Positions 16,073 to 28,306 of a stretch of 64,000 bases of DNA are shown here, one piece after another. The notes beneath the pieces were generated by a model. It made no database searches and was not told where the DNA came from. It saw nothing but the letters and a program-made list of their open reading frames with translations. This DNA comes from Mycolicibacterium palauense. GTDB taxonomy: Bacteria; Actinomycetota; Actinomycetes; Mycobacteriales; Mycobacteriaceae. The stretch spans positions 46,513 through 110,512 of the forward strand of contig NZ_NVQF01000008.1 of the NCBI RefSeq assembly GCF_002592005.1, read 5' to 3'. Both the position numbers and the translations under genes were made by a program. Numbering within the stretch: the stretch's first letter is position 1; each line of letters starts with the position of its first letter.

Positions 16073-17374
16073 CTAGACCTGGCACCCCGATGCGGTATCC
16101 GCGCACCGCGGCGTCCGCGGCGCAAGGTGTTTGGACCAGCCCGAGGCGCACCGCACCGTCGACGCGGCCGCCAGCACTCCGAGACAGGCCAGCATCACCG
16201 GATAGCTGACATAGCGCGCCAGGGCGGCAAGCAGAGCGGGGAAGAGGAATCCGACGTAGGCCAGCGAATAGTAGACACCCGTCAGTCCGACAACCCCGTC
16301 GGGCCCGGCGATCCTCTGCACCTCCAGCAGGCCGGAGACGATGGCGATGCCGTATGCGGCGCCCAGGAGCCCGGCCACCAGAACCGCGGCGGCGGCGGAG
16401 CGCATCATCGCCGCTCCGGCTGCCGCGATGACGCCGACGGTGATCAGCACCATGGCCACGACGATGGCCCGTGCGCTGGACCGGTCGTCGAGACGTCGGG
16501 CGATCGGTTGGACCACAACGCCGCATCCCAGCGTCAGCACGGTGACGGCCGCGGTGTAGAGCAGCGCCCACCGTCCCAGTCCATCGCCGACCGACGCGGG
16601 CAGCACGGCGTAGGCGATGGCGGCAGAGCCGAAGATCCACGGCGCCATCGGGACAACCACATGGGTGAACCGACGGTGGGCAACGCCCGGTACCCGCAAT
16701 GCCGGCAGCCCGGATCCACGCGCTGCGGGCACGCGTGTCTCCACCGTCCGGGTGCAGACCAACCACAGCACGGGCACGCCCAGCAGGGCGTGCAGCACAT
16801 AGGTGATCACCAGGGGGTCCGGCGCAAACGTCGCGAGCAGTCCCGAACACAACGGGCCGGCACCGAGACCCATCGAGAGCCAGGTGGACGCGCGGCGGGC
16901 GCCGGCCCCCGGTCGGACGACCGCGTTGGGCGGTGCGCACAGCTCGATGATCCACGTGGACCCGACGGCCATCGCGATCCCGACGGCCAGCCCGCTGAGC
17001 AGGCGTCCGGCCAGCAGCGGACCGTAGCCCGCGACATCGCCGAGCGCCAGCACGAGGCTGCCCATCGCCGAACAGGCGAGCCCGACCGCCAGCACCGGCC
17101 GGCGTCCCTGGCGATCGGACAGCGCCGAGGCCAGCAGCAGCCCGGGGACGAGCCCGAGGACGTAGGCGCCCAGGAGGATGTCGACGTCGATCCGGCGGTA
17201 TCCGCCCTGTTGGTAGGCGATCAGTAGCGGGGTGAACTGATTGCCGCCCCAGGTTGTCCAGGCGACGGCGATCGCGACGGCGAGCCAGGGCGCAATCCCC
17301 TTGCGCCGGCCGGACCTCGACCCGCACCTCGGCCCGGACCCTGACGCCGCCGTAGTGGCCGGCAACGCCCTCAC
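16073..17374 (-). CDS. MFS transporter
   Basis: Major facilitator superfamily permease (433 aa) with about twelve membrane segments and the loop 2-3 signature ALSDRQGRRPVL. The second half begins near RFTHVVVPMAPWIFG. The start is GTG 17374, which overlaps the stop of the GntR gene (GTGA), so the regulator and transporter form a two-gene unit and the regulator probably controls it. The substrate is not evident; drug/metabolite efflux and uptake are both possible. The C-terminus (SKHLAPRTPRCADTASGCQV) is hydrophilic and not family-typical. Confidence 0.85.
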   Translation of the reverse strand: MRALPATTAASGSGPRCGSRSGRRKGIAPWLAVAIAVAWTTWGGNQFTPLLIAYQQGGYRRIDVDILLGAYVLGLVPGLLLASALSDRQGRRPVLAVGLACSAMGSLVLALGDVAGYGPLLAGRLLSGLAVGIAMAVGSTWIIELCAPPNAVVRPGAGARRASTWLSMGLGAGPLCSGLLATFAPDPLVITYVLHALLGVPVLWLVCTRTVETRVPAARGSGLPALRVPGVAHRRFTHVVVPMAPWIFGSAAIAYAVLPASVGDGLGRWALLYTAAVTVLTLGCGVVVQPIARRLDDRSSARAIVVAMVLITVGVIAAAGAAMMRSAAAAVLVAGLLGAAYGIAIVSGLLEVQRIAGPDGVVGLTGVYYSLAYVGFLFPALLAALARYVSYPVMLACLGVLAAASTVRCASGWSKHLAPRTPRCADTASGCQV

Positions 17375-18021
17375 GTCAGCGTCACCCGATAGGTCGCCTC
17401 CAGATGCCGCAACAGCTCGGCCTCGAAGAGGCCGGTATCCCGTCGCGCGATCGCCGAGATGAGCCTGGCGTGCTCGTCGATGAGCCGCGCCACCTGACCC
17501 GGATCGGCCTCAACGGCACCGGCCAGCATTCGCCTTTGTCGGTCACTGAGCGAACAGTAGAACCGTTGACCAATGGAGTTGCCCGCGATCTCGACGATGT
17601 GGCGGTGAAAAGCGTCGTCGGCGGCCGCATATTGCCGTAGGTCGCCGGACGACGCGCCGCTGCGTTGCTCATCGAGCAGCGCCTCCAGTTCACCGACCAG
17701 CCGGCCGACGGAGTCGGGGCTTCGGAGCACTCTGCGGACGGCGGCGGTCTCCAGCGCCACCCGCATTTCCAGGAGATCCACGGCCTCCCCCACGGTGGGC
17801 GGCACGACGACGGCGCCGCGGCGCGGCATCAGGTGCAGCAGGTCCTCGGCGGCCAGACGAAGGAAGGCCTCGTGCACGGGCGTGCGACTGACCCCGAGTG
17901 CCGTGGCAACCTCGACCTCGCTCAACAACTCGCCACCCCGGGCGTCTCCGGACAGGATCCGCTCCTTGGTCTGGCGGTAGACACGTTCGCTGCTGGACTG
18001 GTCGGCCGTGCTCACCGGCAC
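17371..18021 (-). CDS. GntR/FadR-family transcriptional regulator (FCD domain)
   Basis: Winged-helix regulator (216 aa) with a C-terminal all-helical FCD ligand domain. The DNA-binding part is ILSGDARGGELLSEVEVATALGVSRTPVHEAFLRLAAEDLL, and the FCD part contains EMRVALETAAVRRVL and a metal-site pattern DDAFHRHIVEIAGN. The start is GTG 18021 or the in-frame GTG 18015. A 42-bp near-perfect palindrome lies immediately upstream (18025-18066), a clear autoregulatory operator. The gene is fused by overlap to the MFS gene it probably controls. Confidence 0.9.
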   Translation of the reverse strand: MPVSTADQSSSERVYRQTKERILSGDARGGELLSEVEVATALGVSRTPVHEAFLRLAAEDLLHLMPRRGAVVVPPTVGEAVDLLEMRVALETAAVRRVLRSPDSVGRLVGELEALLDEQRSGASSGDLRQYAAADDAFHRHIVEIAGNSIGQRFYCSLSDRQRRMLAGAVEADPGQVARLIDEHARLISAIARRDTGLFEAELLRHLEATYRVTLT

Positions 18022-18024
18022 ACG

Positions 18025-18066
18025 GTATCAGATCTTGCATACAAGCTTGCATGCAAGATCTGATAC
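18025..18066. promoter_or_regulatory. 42-bp near-perfect palindrome, double GntR/FCD operator
   Basis: The sequence reads the same on both strands at 38 of 42 positions, the exceptions being two complementary position pairs. It contains two overlapping copies of a FadR/FCD-type operator, CTTGCATACAAG and CTTGCATGCAAG, flanked by GTATCAGAT and its complement. It begins 4 bp from the GntR start codon, so a bound repressor would block the promoter. No other gene start faces it: the upstream sugar porter ends at 18141. Confidence 0.75.
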
Positions 18067-18140
18067 CCGCACCGGAAGCCGGTCGCGGGCCCGGATCACG
18101 GTGTCAGGGCCAGCGCGAAGGCCAGCGCGAACGGCCACCG

Positions 18141-19745
18141 TCAGTGCGGCGCGCGTTCGTGATGCCAGGCCTCGTCGTGCATGTCCTCCAGCGCCTTGCC
18201 CTTGGTCTCCTCGACGAACTGCCAGACGAAGAGGAAGGAGAGCACCGCACAGATGGCGTAGAAGCCGTAGGCCATTCCCAGGACGTCGCGCAGCCCCGGG
18301 AAGGTCCAGGAGATGATGAAGTTGGCGATCCACTGGGCGGCGGCGGCCAGACCGAGGGCGGCGGCGCGGATGCGGTTGGGGAACATCTCGCCGAGCAGCA
18401 CCCACACCACCGGGCCCCAGGACATGCCGAACGCCACGACGAACAGGTTCGCCGCGATGAGCGCGATCGGCCCGGCGGCACCGCTGAGCACCGGATTGCC
18501 GTCGACCTGCGGGGCGGTGCCGAACACCACCGCCATGGTGCCGAGGGTGACGGCCATGCCGGTGGAGCCGATCAACAGCAGCGGCTTGCGCCCCACCTTG
18601 TCGATGAGCGCGATCGCGATCAGCGTCGTGGCGATGTTGGTCACCGAGGTGATCACCGTGATGACGAACGCGTTCTGCTCCTCGAACCCGACGGCCTCCC
18701 ACAGCACGTTGGAGTAGTAGAAGATGACGTTGATCCCGACGAACTGCTGGAAGACCGACAGCCCCAGGCCGACCCACACGATGCCGTACAGACCGCCGGT
18801 GATACCCACCCACACGGCGAGAGCGACGAAGACGATCGCCAACGGCCACAGTCCGATTCCGAACGAGGTGACCGCCAGTACGCCGAAGATCAGCAGTAGC
18901 CACCACATGTACTGCCTGACCACACTGCCCAGCCCGGAGGCGGCCGCGCGCGGTTTGCACAGGTCCATCCAGGACGGCGGTTTCTCCCGGCGCAGGCTGT
19001 CCTCGATGCGGCCGATGGTGATCTCGAGATTCTTCTCGCCGAGCAGCATCGTCAGCACCCGGCGCGCCTCGGGAATGCGGTGGGTGGCCACCAGATAGCG
19101 CGGTGACTCGGGAATGGTGAACGCGAGCAGGCCATAGGCCAGCGCCGGGACGACCTCGGCGAGGAACATCCACCGCCAGGCCTCCAGGCCCAGCCACAGC
19201 TCGTTGGACGACCCGCCCGCGAGCCGGGCCAGGAGCCAGTCGACGGCCAGCGACACGAAGATGCCGCTGACGATGGCGAGCTGCTGCAGCGAACCCAGCC
19301 GGCCGCGGATCCGCGGGGGTGAGGTCTCGGCGATGTAGGCGGGCGCGATCACCGACGCGACACCGACGGCGACACCGCCGATCACGCGGAACGCCATGAT
19401 GATCCAGATGTTCGTACCGACACCGGTGACGACGGCGCTGATCAGGAACAGCAGGGCCGCCAGCTTCATCACCCACAGCCGGCCCATCCGGTCGGCCAGA
19501 CGTCCGGCGGTCACCGCACCGACCGCGGCGCCCAGCAGGGCCGAGGCCACCACGAACCCGAGGGTGAGGTCGCTGATCGCGAACTCGCGCTCGAGCGCGC
19601 TGACGGTCCCGTTGATCACCGCGCTGTCGTAGCCGAACAGCAGCCCGCCCAGGGCGGCCACCGAGGCGACCCGCACCGCGCTTCGCCCGGAGGTGAACTC
19701 GTCACCGGCGTCGGCCGGGATCCCTCCACCCACTCCAGCAGTCAT
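18141..19745 (-). CDS. Sugar porter family MFS transporter
   Basis: Proton-coupled sugar symporter of the GalP/XylE/GLUT type (534 aa). Signatures in order: LGGLLFGYDSAVINGTV in helix 1, GRLADRMGRLWVM in loop 2-3, PESPRYLV after helix 6, SVFQQFVGINVIFYYSNVLW in helix 7, DKVGRKPLLL in loop 8-9 and VEETKGKALEDM at the C-terminus. An extra pair of hydrophobic segments between helices 6 and 7 (near MWWLLLIFGVLAV) makes it longer than most porters. ATG 19745 has GGAAGGGGG upstream; the in-frame extension to 19802 has no such site. Confidence 0.9.
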   Translation of the reverse strand: MTAGVGGGIPADAGDEFTSGRSAVRVASVAALGGLLFGYDSAVINGTVSALEREFAISDLTLGFVVASALLGAAVGAVTAGRLADRMGRLWVMKLAALLFLISAVVTGVGTNIWIIMAFRVIGGVAVGVASVIAPAYIAETSPPRIRGRLGSLQQLAIVSGIFVSLAVDWLLARLAGGSSNELWLGLEAWRWMFLAEVVPALAYGLLAFTIPESPRYLVATHRIPEARRVLTMLLGEKNLEITIGRIEDSLRREKPPSWMDLCKPRAAASGLGSVVRQYMWWLLLIFGVLAVTSFGIGLWPLAIVFVALAVWVGITGGLYGIVWVGLGLSVFQQFVGINVIFYYSNVLWEAVGFEEQNAFVITVITSVTNIATTLIAIALIDKVGRKPLLLIGSTGMAVTLGTMAVVFGTAPQVDGNPVLSGAAGPIALIAANLFVVAFGMSWGPVVWVLLGEMFPNRIRAAALGLAAAAQWIANFIISWTFPGLRDVLGMAYGFYAICAVLSFLFVWQFVEETKGKALEDMHDEAWHHERAPH

Positions 19746-19850
19746 CAGCCGCCCCCTTCCGCGCCATTGCATGAGACAGATCACACCTACGATCGCACAC
19801 AATGCACCCCGGGGGCACCGATATCCGCCGGGCCGCGTCGGCGTGCCGGG

Positions 19851-20624
19851 TCAGGGAGTGCGCTCGCCGACGGCGCCCCCGAGCTCGGGAAGAATGCCGC
19901 CGTACACCGACCGCAGATCACCGAGGCCGATGCGGCTCAGGGAGTGCACGTGCCGGCGCCGCGGGCTGGGCGGGACCACGACCTCGTTGGGCACGACGAG
20001 CACGGCGCAGCCGGCGCCCTCGGCCGAGGCGGCCCCGGTGACCGAGTCCTCGATGGCCAGGCACGCCGAGGGCGCCAGGCCCATCAGCTCGGCGGCGCGC
20101 ACGTAGGGGTCGGGCGCGGGCTTGCCGACGGCCACCTCGTCACCGCACACCGAAACCGAGAAGTAGTGCCGGCCAATGCTGTTGAGGGCCTTCTCGGTGA
20201 GCTCGCGCCGGGTGTTGGTGACCAGCGCCATCGGCACGCCCGCGGCGGCCAGCAGATCGAGCAGCTCGCGCGCGCCGTCGCACCACGGCAGGCCCTCCTC
20301 GAACAGCTCGCCGACGTAGTCGTGCAACCAGTCGGCGGTCTGCGCCATATGCGCGGGGTCGGGTTCGAGCCCGAGGTCGGCGTAGACGATCTCCATCACG
20401 CTCTCCGACGAGCCGCCGACGGTCGAGGCCCGCAGCTCGGGGGTCAGCACCCCACCGAACCGGCGGTAGAGCTCGTGGATCGCGACGTCCCAGAGCTTCT
20501 CGGAGTCGACGAGGGTTCCGTCCATGTCCCAGAGCACCGCACTGGGACCCGGCCCCGGCGCCTCGGCCACGGCGTCGTCCGGCGACCACGGCACGCCGCA
20601 ACGGGCAGGGGGTTTCGTCACCAT
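19851..20624 (-). CDS. HAD-superfamily phosphatase, beta-phosphoglucomutase-like
   Basis: Cytosolic Mg-dependent hydrolase or mutase (257 aa). Motif I is LWDMDGTLVDSEKLWD with the nucleophile and acid/base Asp pair, motif II is VTNTR, the Lys of motif III lies in VGKPAPDPYVRAAELMG, and motif IV is AIEDSVTGAASA. It is the nearest relative of phosphoglycolate/sugar-phosphate phosphatases. The longer frame is a shadow of metH; ATG 20624 is 7 bp after the metH stop, so the two are probably cotranscribed. The substrate is not assignable. Confidence 0.87.
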   Translation of the reverse strand: MVTKPPARCGVPWSPDDAVAEAPGPGPSAVLWDMDGTLVDSEKLWDVAIHELYRRFGGVLTPELRASTVGGSSESVMEIVYADLGLEPDPAHMAQTADWLHDYVGELFEEGLPWCDGARELLDLLAAAGVPMALVTNTRRELTEKALNSIGRHYFSVSVCGDEVAVGKPAPDPYVRAAELMGLAPSACLAIEDSVTGAASAEGAGCAVLVVPNEVVVPPSPRRRHVHSLSRIGLGDLRSVYGGILPELGGAVGERTP

Positions 20625-20631
20625 GTGAGTC

Positions 20632-24399
<3,768 letters not shown>

Positions 24400-24406
24400 A
24401 TGCGCT

Positions 24407-24423
24407 CCTTCCGTAACGGAAGG
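24407..24423 (-). promoter_or_regulatory. Hairpin overlapping the metH ribosome binding site
   Basis: A 17-bp palindrome, CCTTCCGT-A-ACGGAAGG on the plus strand, lies 8 bp before the metH GTG. In the mRNA a 7-bp stem (CCTTCCG/CGGAAGG) with a 3-nt loop would hide the GGAAGG of the ribosome site. This could throttle translation or respond to a factor. The same bases could equally be a protein operator. Confidence 0.45.
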
Positions 24424-24879
24424 CGTCCTTGACTTCGTCGAGCGTGGCGGATACCGCGGGGACCCCGCCCCCGGATAGCCGTTGCAACGCCTCTCGACCA
24501 GGCAAGTCTACGTCGTCACCCGATCGACGTCCGGACGCCCAACTCGTCGCCGCGATCGACCCCGAACCCCGTTCCGACCCCGGCCGTCGCGGCATAATCG
24601 CGGGTATCAGGGTCAACCAAATTGCGGCCGAACGTATTTCGTCTCGTCGACCCCGGCCCCGCCGTGGTCGCGGTGGGACCGACCATGATCCGCCGGGACG
24701 GCGCACCGACCGGATCGGTGTCATCGCCGGTCCTGTGGGCAGGGGTCACATGGCCAGGGTAGTGGGTGGGGGCAAACCTCTTCGCGCGCGCCTCTTCGCG
24801 CGTGGCCGGGGGCCCCGGTCGGCCCCCGCTTCGACGCCGCGCGGCCCGCCGAGGTGTCTGGATGTCCCACGCAGGCCTT
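24424..24879. other. Gene-free region between divergent metH and PAC2 genes
   Basis: About 455 bp with no supportable gene; open frames here have no ribosome sites, family features or sensible starts. It must carry the metH promoter (minus strand). The PAC2-proximal part is very G+C-rich. I see no riboswitch core or operator palindrome apart from the hairpin at the metH edge. Confidence 0.5.
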
Positions 24880-24890
24880 ACGCTGGATCA
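24880..24890 (+). promoter_or_regulatory. -10 element for a leaderless PAC2 transcript
   Basis: The sequence TACGCT (a TANNNT -10) ends 6 nt before the GTG start codon at 24891, with no purine-rich ribosome site between. This is the spacing of mycobacterial leaderless promoters, in which transcription starts at the GTG itself. Inference from sequence only. Confidence 0.45.
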
Positions 24891-25775
24891 GTGACCTCGC
24901 AGCCAGCCCGCGGAGCCAATCTGCCCGAACTGCGCAACTCCATCGTTGTGGCGGCCTTCGAAGGCTGGAACGACGCCGGCGACGCCGCCAGCGACGCCCT
25001 GCAGCATCTGGACGCGATCTGGGAGGCCACCCCGATCATCGAAATCGACGACGAGTCCTACTACGACTACCAGGTCAACCGCCCGGTGATCCGGCAGGTC
25101 GACGGCGTGACCCGCGAACTGGTGTGGCCCTCGATGCAGATCTCGCACTGCCGTCCGCCGGGTAGCGACCGCGACGTCGTCCTGATGCACGGGGTGGAGC
25201 CGAACATGCGCTGGCGCACGTTCTGCGCCGAACTGCTGGCGATCGCCGAGAAACTCGACGTCGAGACGGTGGTGATCCTGGGTGCGTTGCTGGCCGACAC
25301 GCCGCACACCCGGCCGGTGCCGGTGTCGGGGGCGGCCTACTCCCCCGAGTCGTCGAAGTTCTTCGGCCTGGAGGAGACCCGCTACGAGGGCCCGACCGGC
25401 ATCGCCGGGGTCTTCCAGGACGCCTGCGTCACCGCCGGCATCCCGGCGGTGACGTTCTGGGCGGCGGTTCCGCACTACGTGTCGCAGCCGCCCAACCCGA
25501 AGGCCACCGTGGCCCTGCTGCGGCGGGTCGAGGAGGTGCTCGACATCGAGGTTCCGCTCGCCGACCTGCCGATGCAGGCCGAGGAGTGGGAGGAGGCGGT
25601 CTCGGAGATGACCGCCGAGGACGAGGAGATCTCCGAGTACGTGGCCTCGCTGGAGCAGCGCGGGGACGCCGAGGTGGACATGAACGACGCGCTGGGCAAG
25701 ATCGACGGCGACGCGCTGGCCGCCGAGTTCGAGCGCTACCTGCGCCGGCGCGGTCGGGGCTCACGAGGTCAGTAA
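24891..25775 (+). CDS. PAC2 family protein (proteasome assembly chaperone-like)
   Basis: Cytosolic PAC2-fold protein (294 aa), orthologue of Rv2125. The opening after the start is LPELRNSIVVAAFEGWNDAGDAASDAL, then VILGALLADTPHTRPVPVSG, then YEGPTGIAGVFQDACVTAGIPAVTFWAAVPHYVS, all conserved in the actinobacterial family. The C-terminal 60 residues are acidic and helical. The open frame continues upstream to 24429, but the conserved sequence begins at GTG 24891, which also sits correctly for a leaderless start. Its role in actinobacteria is unproven; a link to the proteasome is only by fold. Confidence 0.9.
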   Translation: MTSQPARGANLPELRNSIVVAAFEGWNDAGDAASDALQHLDAIWEATPIIEIDDESYYDYQVNRPVIRQVDGVTRELVWPSMQISHCRPPGSDRDVVLMHGVEPNMRWRTFCAELLAIAEKLDVETVVILGALLADTPHTRPVPVSGAAYSPESSKFFGLEETRYEGPTGIAGVFQDACVTAGIPAVTFWAAVPHYVSQPPNPKATVALLRRVEEVLDIEVPLADLPMQAEEWEEAVSEMTAEDEEISEYVASLEQRGDAEVDMNDALGKIDGDALAAEFERYLRRRGRGSRGQ

Positions 25776-25804
25776 CAAAGGACCGCTCGGCCCTCGACGG
25801 CGCG

Positions 25805-27568
25805 TCAGCGCTGGCCGAAGGCCACCATCGGCAGCTGGTGCACCAGCCGGGCGCGGGCCGCGGCACTGCCGTCGTAGCGCCACCCCACCAGCCTGGACAG
25901 CGCGGCGCGGACCACCGGGGTGACCAGGCGATTGCGCCGCTCGTAGTCGGCCATCACCGCGGCGGCCTCGGATTCGTCCACGAACCGGCACCCGGCGGGG
26001 CGGTAGCGGCGGCCCGCGCTGATCACCTCGACCGGCGGGGTCTGCCGGATGTTGCGGTACCAGTCCGAGGACGGACCCCAGCCGGCGACGACGTACACCT
26101 CGCGCGGGTTCCTGCCCACCACTTCCAGCACGGTGCGGTACTGGCGCCCGGAGCGGCGGCCGACATGGGTGATGCAGGCCATCCGGCCGGTGAGCAGGCG
26201 ACCCATGTTGTGCGCGTAGAGCCAGGCCGGGGCCTTCAGCAGCCGGCGGGTCACCGGCCCGGGGGTCCAGCGGCGGACGGCCTGCGGCGCCGCCCCGGCG
26301 CCCCCGCGGGCCGCCTCGGCGATGATTCCGGTGGTCTTGCCGGCCAGCGCCTTGCCGACGAACCGGTTGGCCAGCGGGAGCCGCTCGGCGGCCCACAGCG
26401 CCGCGCGGCGCAGCCACAACTGCCAGGCCGTGCGGGGCAGGAACCAGCCCGCGGCCGACCGGCCGGCCTCCTGCTTCTCCTCGACCACCGGACGCCAGCG
26501 TTGCTCGTAGGCGCGCAGCGCCTGCTCGACCGAATCGGCCCGGTCGAGCTCGTGGGCCAGCAGATAGGCGCCGGCGACCCCCAGGGAGGCCCCCTGCCCC
26601 GCCAGCAGCGAGACCGCGTAGCCGGCGTCGCCCACCAGCGTGACGCGCCCCTTGCTCCACTGCGGGATGTCGATCTGGGCCACCTGGTCGTAGTAGATCC
26701 GGTCGGCGGGCGGGCAGGCCTCCAGCGCCCTGGGCACCAGCCAGCCCAGCCCGCGATAGGCGCCGAGCAGCGCGGCCCGCGCGTCGGGGGCCAGCTCGGG
26801 GTCGGGCGCGCGGTGCACCGCGAAGGCCGCCAGCCGTCCGTCGCGCAGCACGTACAACCCCAGCTGCGCGTCGGTGGTGTCGGTGAGCACGAACCGGTCG
26901 CCGATCTCGGCGCGGATGTCGGGGTCGTCGAACATGAACGCGCTGGTGTGGAACCCGAGGTAGCGCAGGTACCGCGATTCCTCACCGAAGGTCAGGCGGC
27001 GCACGGTCGAGTGGATGCCGTCGGCGCCGACGAGCAGATCGGCCTCGAGGCGGCTGCCGTCGTCGAGGGTGACGGTCACCCCGTCCCCGGGTGCGCCGTC
27101 CGCGCCGCCGTCGTCGATGTCCACGAGCTCGGTGCCGAAGCGCAGGTCCACGTTGCCGGGCAGCCCCTTGCGCAGCACCTCCTCCAGGTCGGGACGCATC
27201 AGGGTGCACAGCCGTCCATCCAGCGCCTCACGCAGCTTGTCGTAGGGAATCACCGCGCGGGCCCGGCCCTCGCCGTCGACCAGGCTGACCGCCTCGACGG
27301 GGTAGGCCACCTCGCGGACGGCCGGCAGCAGGCCCATCGCCTCGACGGCGTCGAACCCGGGGCCGAAGAAGTCGATCATGTAGCCCTGCTCCCGGGGGCC
27401 GGGCGCGCGTTCGAGCAGCACCACCTCGTGGCCGAGTTCACTGAGCCGGGTGGCCAGGGTCAGGCCGGCCATGCCGGCGCCGCAGACCACCACCCGCAAC
27501 GCGGGCTTCTCGGCGGGCCGGCCGGATGTCGGTTCGGGGGTCGTCTCGGGGGTCGGTTCGGACGTCAC
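25805..27568 (-). CDS. FAD-dependent monooxygenase fused to an F420-type nitroreductase domain
   Basis: Two-domain flavoprotein (587 aa). Residues about 24-430 are a class A FAD monooxygenase of the PHBH/UbiH fold: VVVCGAGMAGLTLATRL, then LLVGADGIHSTVRR, then the FAD ribityl-site motif VTLVGDAGYAVSLLAGQGASLGVAG. Residues about 445-587 match the deazaflavin-dependent nitroreductase (Ddn/DUF385) fold: ACITHVGRRSGRQYRTVLEVVG and WYRNIRQTPPVEV. Members of that fold bind F420 in mycobacteria. Start GTG 27568 with GGAG 9 nt upstream. It follows a TetR gene by 26 bp and is probably controlled by it. The substrate is unknown; a lipophilic or aromatic compound is plausible. Confidence 0.85.
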   Translation of the reverse strand: MTSEPTPETTPEPTSGRPAEKPALRVVVCGAGMAGLTLATRLSELGHEVVLLERAPGPREQGYMIDFFGPGFDAVEAMGLLPAVREVAYPVEAVSLVDGEGRARAVIPYDKLREALDGRLCTLMRPDLEEVLRKGLPGNVDLRFGTELVDIDDGGADGAPGDGVTVTLDDGSRLEADLLVGADGIHSTVRRLTFGEESRYLRYLGFHTSAFMFDDPDIRAEIGDRFVLTDTTDAQLGLYVLRDGRLAAFAVHRAPDPELAPDARAALLGAYRGLGWLVPRALEACPPADRIYYDQVAQIDIPQWSKGRVTLVGDAGYAVSLLAGQGASLGVAGAYLLAHELDRADSVEQALRAYEQRWRPVVEEKQEAGRSAAGWFLPRTAWQLWLRRAALWAAERLPLANRFVGKALAGKTTGIIAEAARGGAGAAPQAVRRWTPGPVTRRLLKAPAWLYAHNMGRLLTGRMACITHVGRRSGRQYRTVLEVVGRNPREVYVVAGWGPSSDWYRNIRQTPPVEVISAGRRYRPAGCRFVDESEAAAVMADYERRNRLVTPVVRAALSRLVGWRYDGSAAARARLVHQLPMVAFGQR

Positions 27569-27594
27569 TGCGGGCTACTCCTCACGCTCTTGTC

Positions 27595-28203
27595 TCACGC
27601 TCTTGTCACGCTGTCGGGATCGGTTCGGCCCGCCGCAGCGGGTCCGGTGACCAGGCGGCGCAGGACGGTGGCCGCCGAGTCGCCGGACACGCCCGCGCCC
27701 AGTCCGCGGTGCAGGATCAGCCCGTCCAGGACGGCCGCCAGCACCGCGGCCGTGTCGTCGGGGTCGGCGACACGGTGCCGGCGCAGCAGTGCACCGATGG
27801 ACGTGCGCAGGTCGCCGAGCACCTCGGCGATACCGTCGCGCAGGCTGTGGTCGCGGTTGGCCGCCAGCGTGGCCTCGATGAACACCAGGGACACCGGATC
27901 GTCGCCGGTGTAGGACTCGACCGAGGCCAGCATCGCGTCGACCAGTTCGGCCGGCGAGTCCACCGCTTCGAGCATGTCCCGGGTGTAGGCGGCGACCTCA
28001 CGCATGGTGGTGAGCACGGCCTGGCGCAGCAGCGCGTCCACCGAGCTGAAGTGGTAATGCACGACGCTGGGGGTGACACCGGCGCGTGCGGCCAGCACCC
28101 GTGTGGTGACGCCGGCCCATCCGCGCTCTCCGATGAGCACCACCGCCGTCTCCAGGAGCCGACGCCGGACCAGTTCACCCCGTTCGGCGGATGCAGAACT
28201 CAC
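27595..28203 (-). CDS. TetR-family transcriptional regulator
   Basis: Repressor of 202 aa. The N-terminal helix-turn-helix reads ETAVVLIGERGWAGVTTRVLAARAGVTPSVVHYHFSSVDALL, and the rest is an all-helical ligand domain. GTG 28203 (VSSASAERG) is preceded by GGAGG at 5 nt, so the longer open frame to 28434 is rejected. A 24-bp palindrome with 11-bp arms lies 24 bp upstream (28227-28250). The fused flavoprotein gene follows 26 bp downstream and is the likely target. Confidence 0.88.
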   Translation of the reverse strand: MSSASAERGELVRRRLLETAVVLIGERGWAGVTTRVLAARAGVTPSVVHYHFSSVDALLRQAVLTTMREVAAYTRDMLEAVDSPAELVDAMLASVESYTGDDPVSLVFIEATLAANRDHSLRDGIAEVLGDLRTSIGALLRRHRVADPDDTAAVLAAVLDGLILHRGLGAGVSGDSAATVLRRLVTGPAAAGRTDPDSVTRA

Positions 28204-28226
28204 CGCGACCTCCTCACCCGGACTAT

Positions 28227-28250
28227 CGTACAGGTCGGTCGACCTGTACG
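28227..28250. promoter_or_regulatory. 24-bp palindromic operator upstream of the TetR gene
   Basis: Perfect 11-bp arms CGTACAGGTCG and CGACCTGTACG separated by GT. Length and symmetry are typical for a TetR dimer or pair of dimers. It lies between the TetR ribosome site and the end of the patatin gene (28307) and faces only the TetR promoter, so it would autoregulate the TetR-flavoprotein operon. Confidence 0.72.
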
Positions 28251-28306
28251 AGTGCCCTAGTTGGACGGCGAGCTGAATCACCTGGTCAGAAGGTGATCGC
28301 CGCGGG

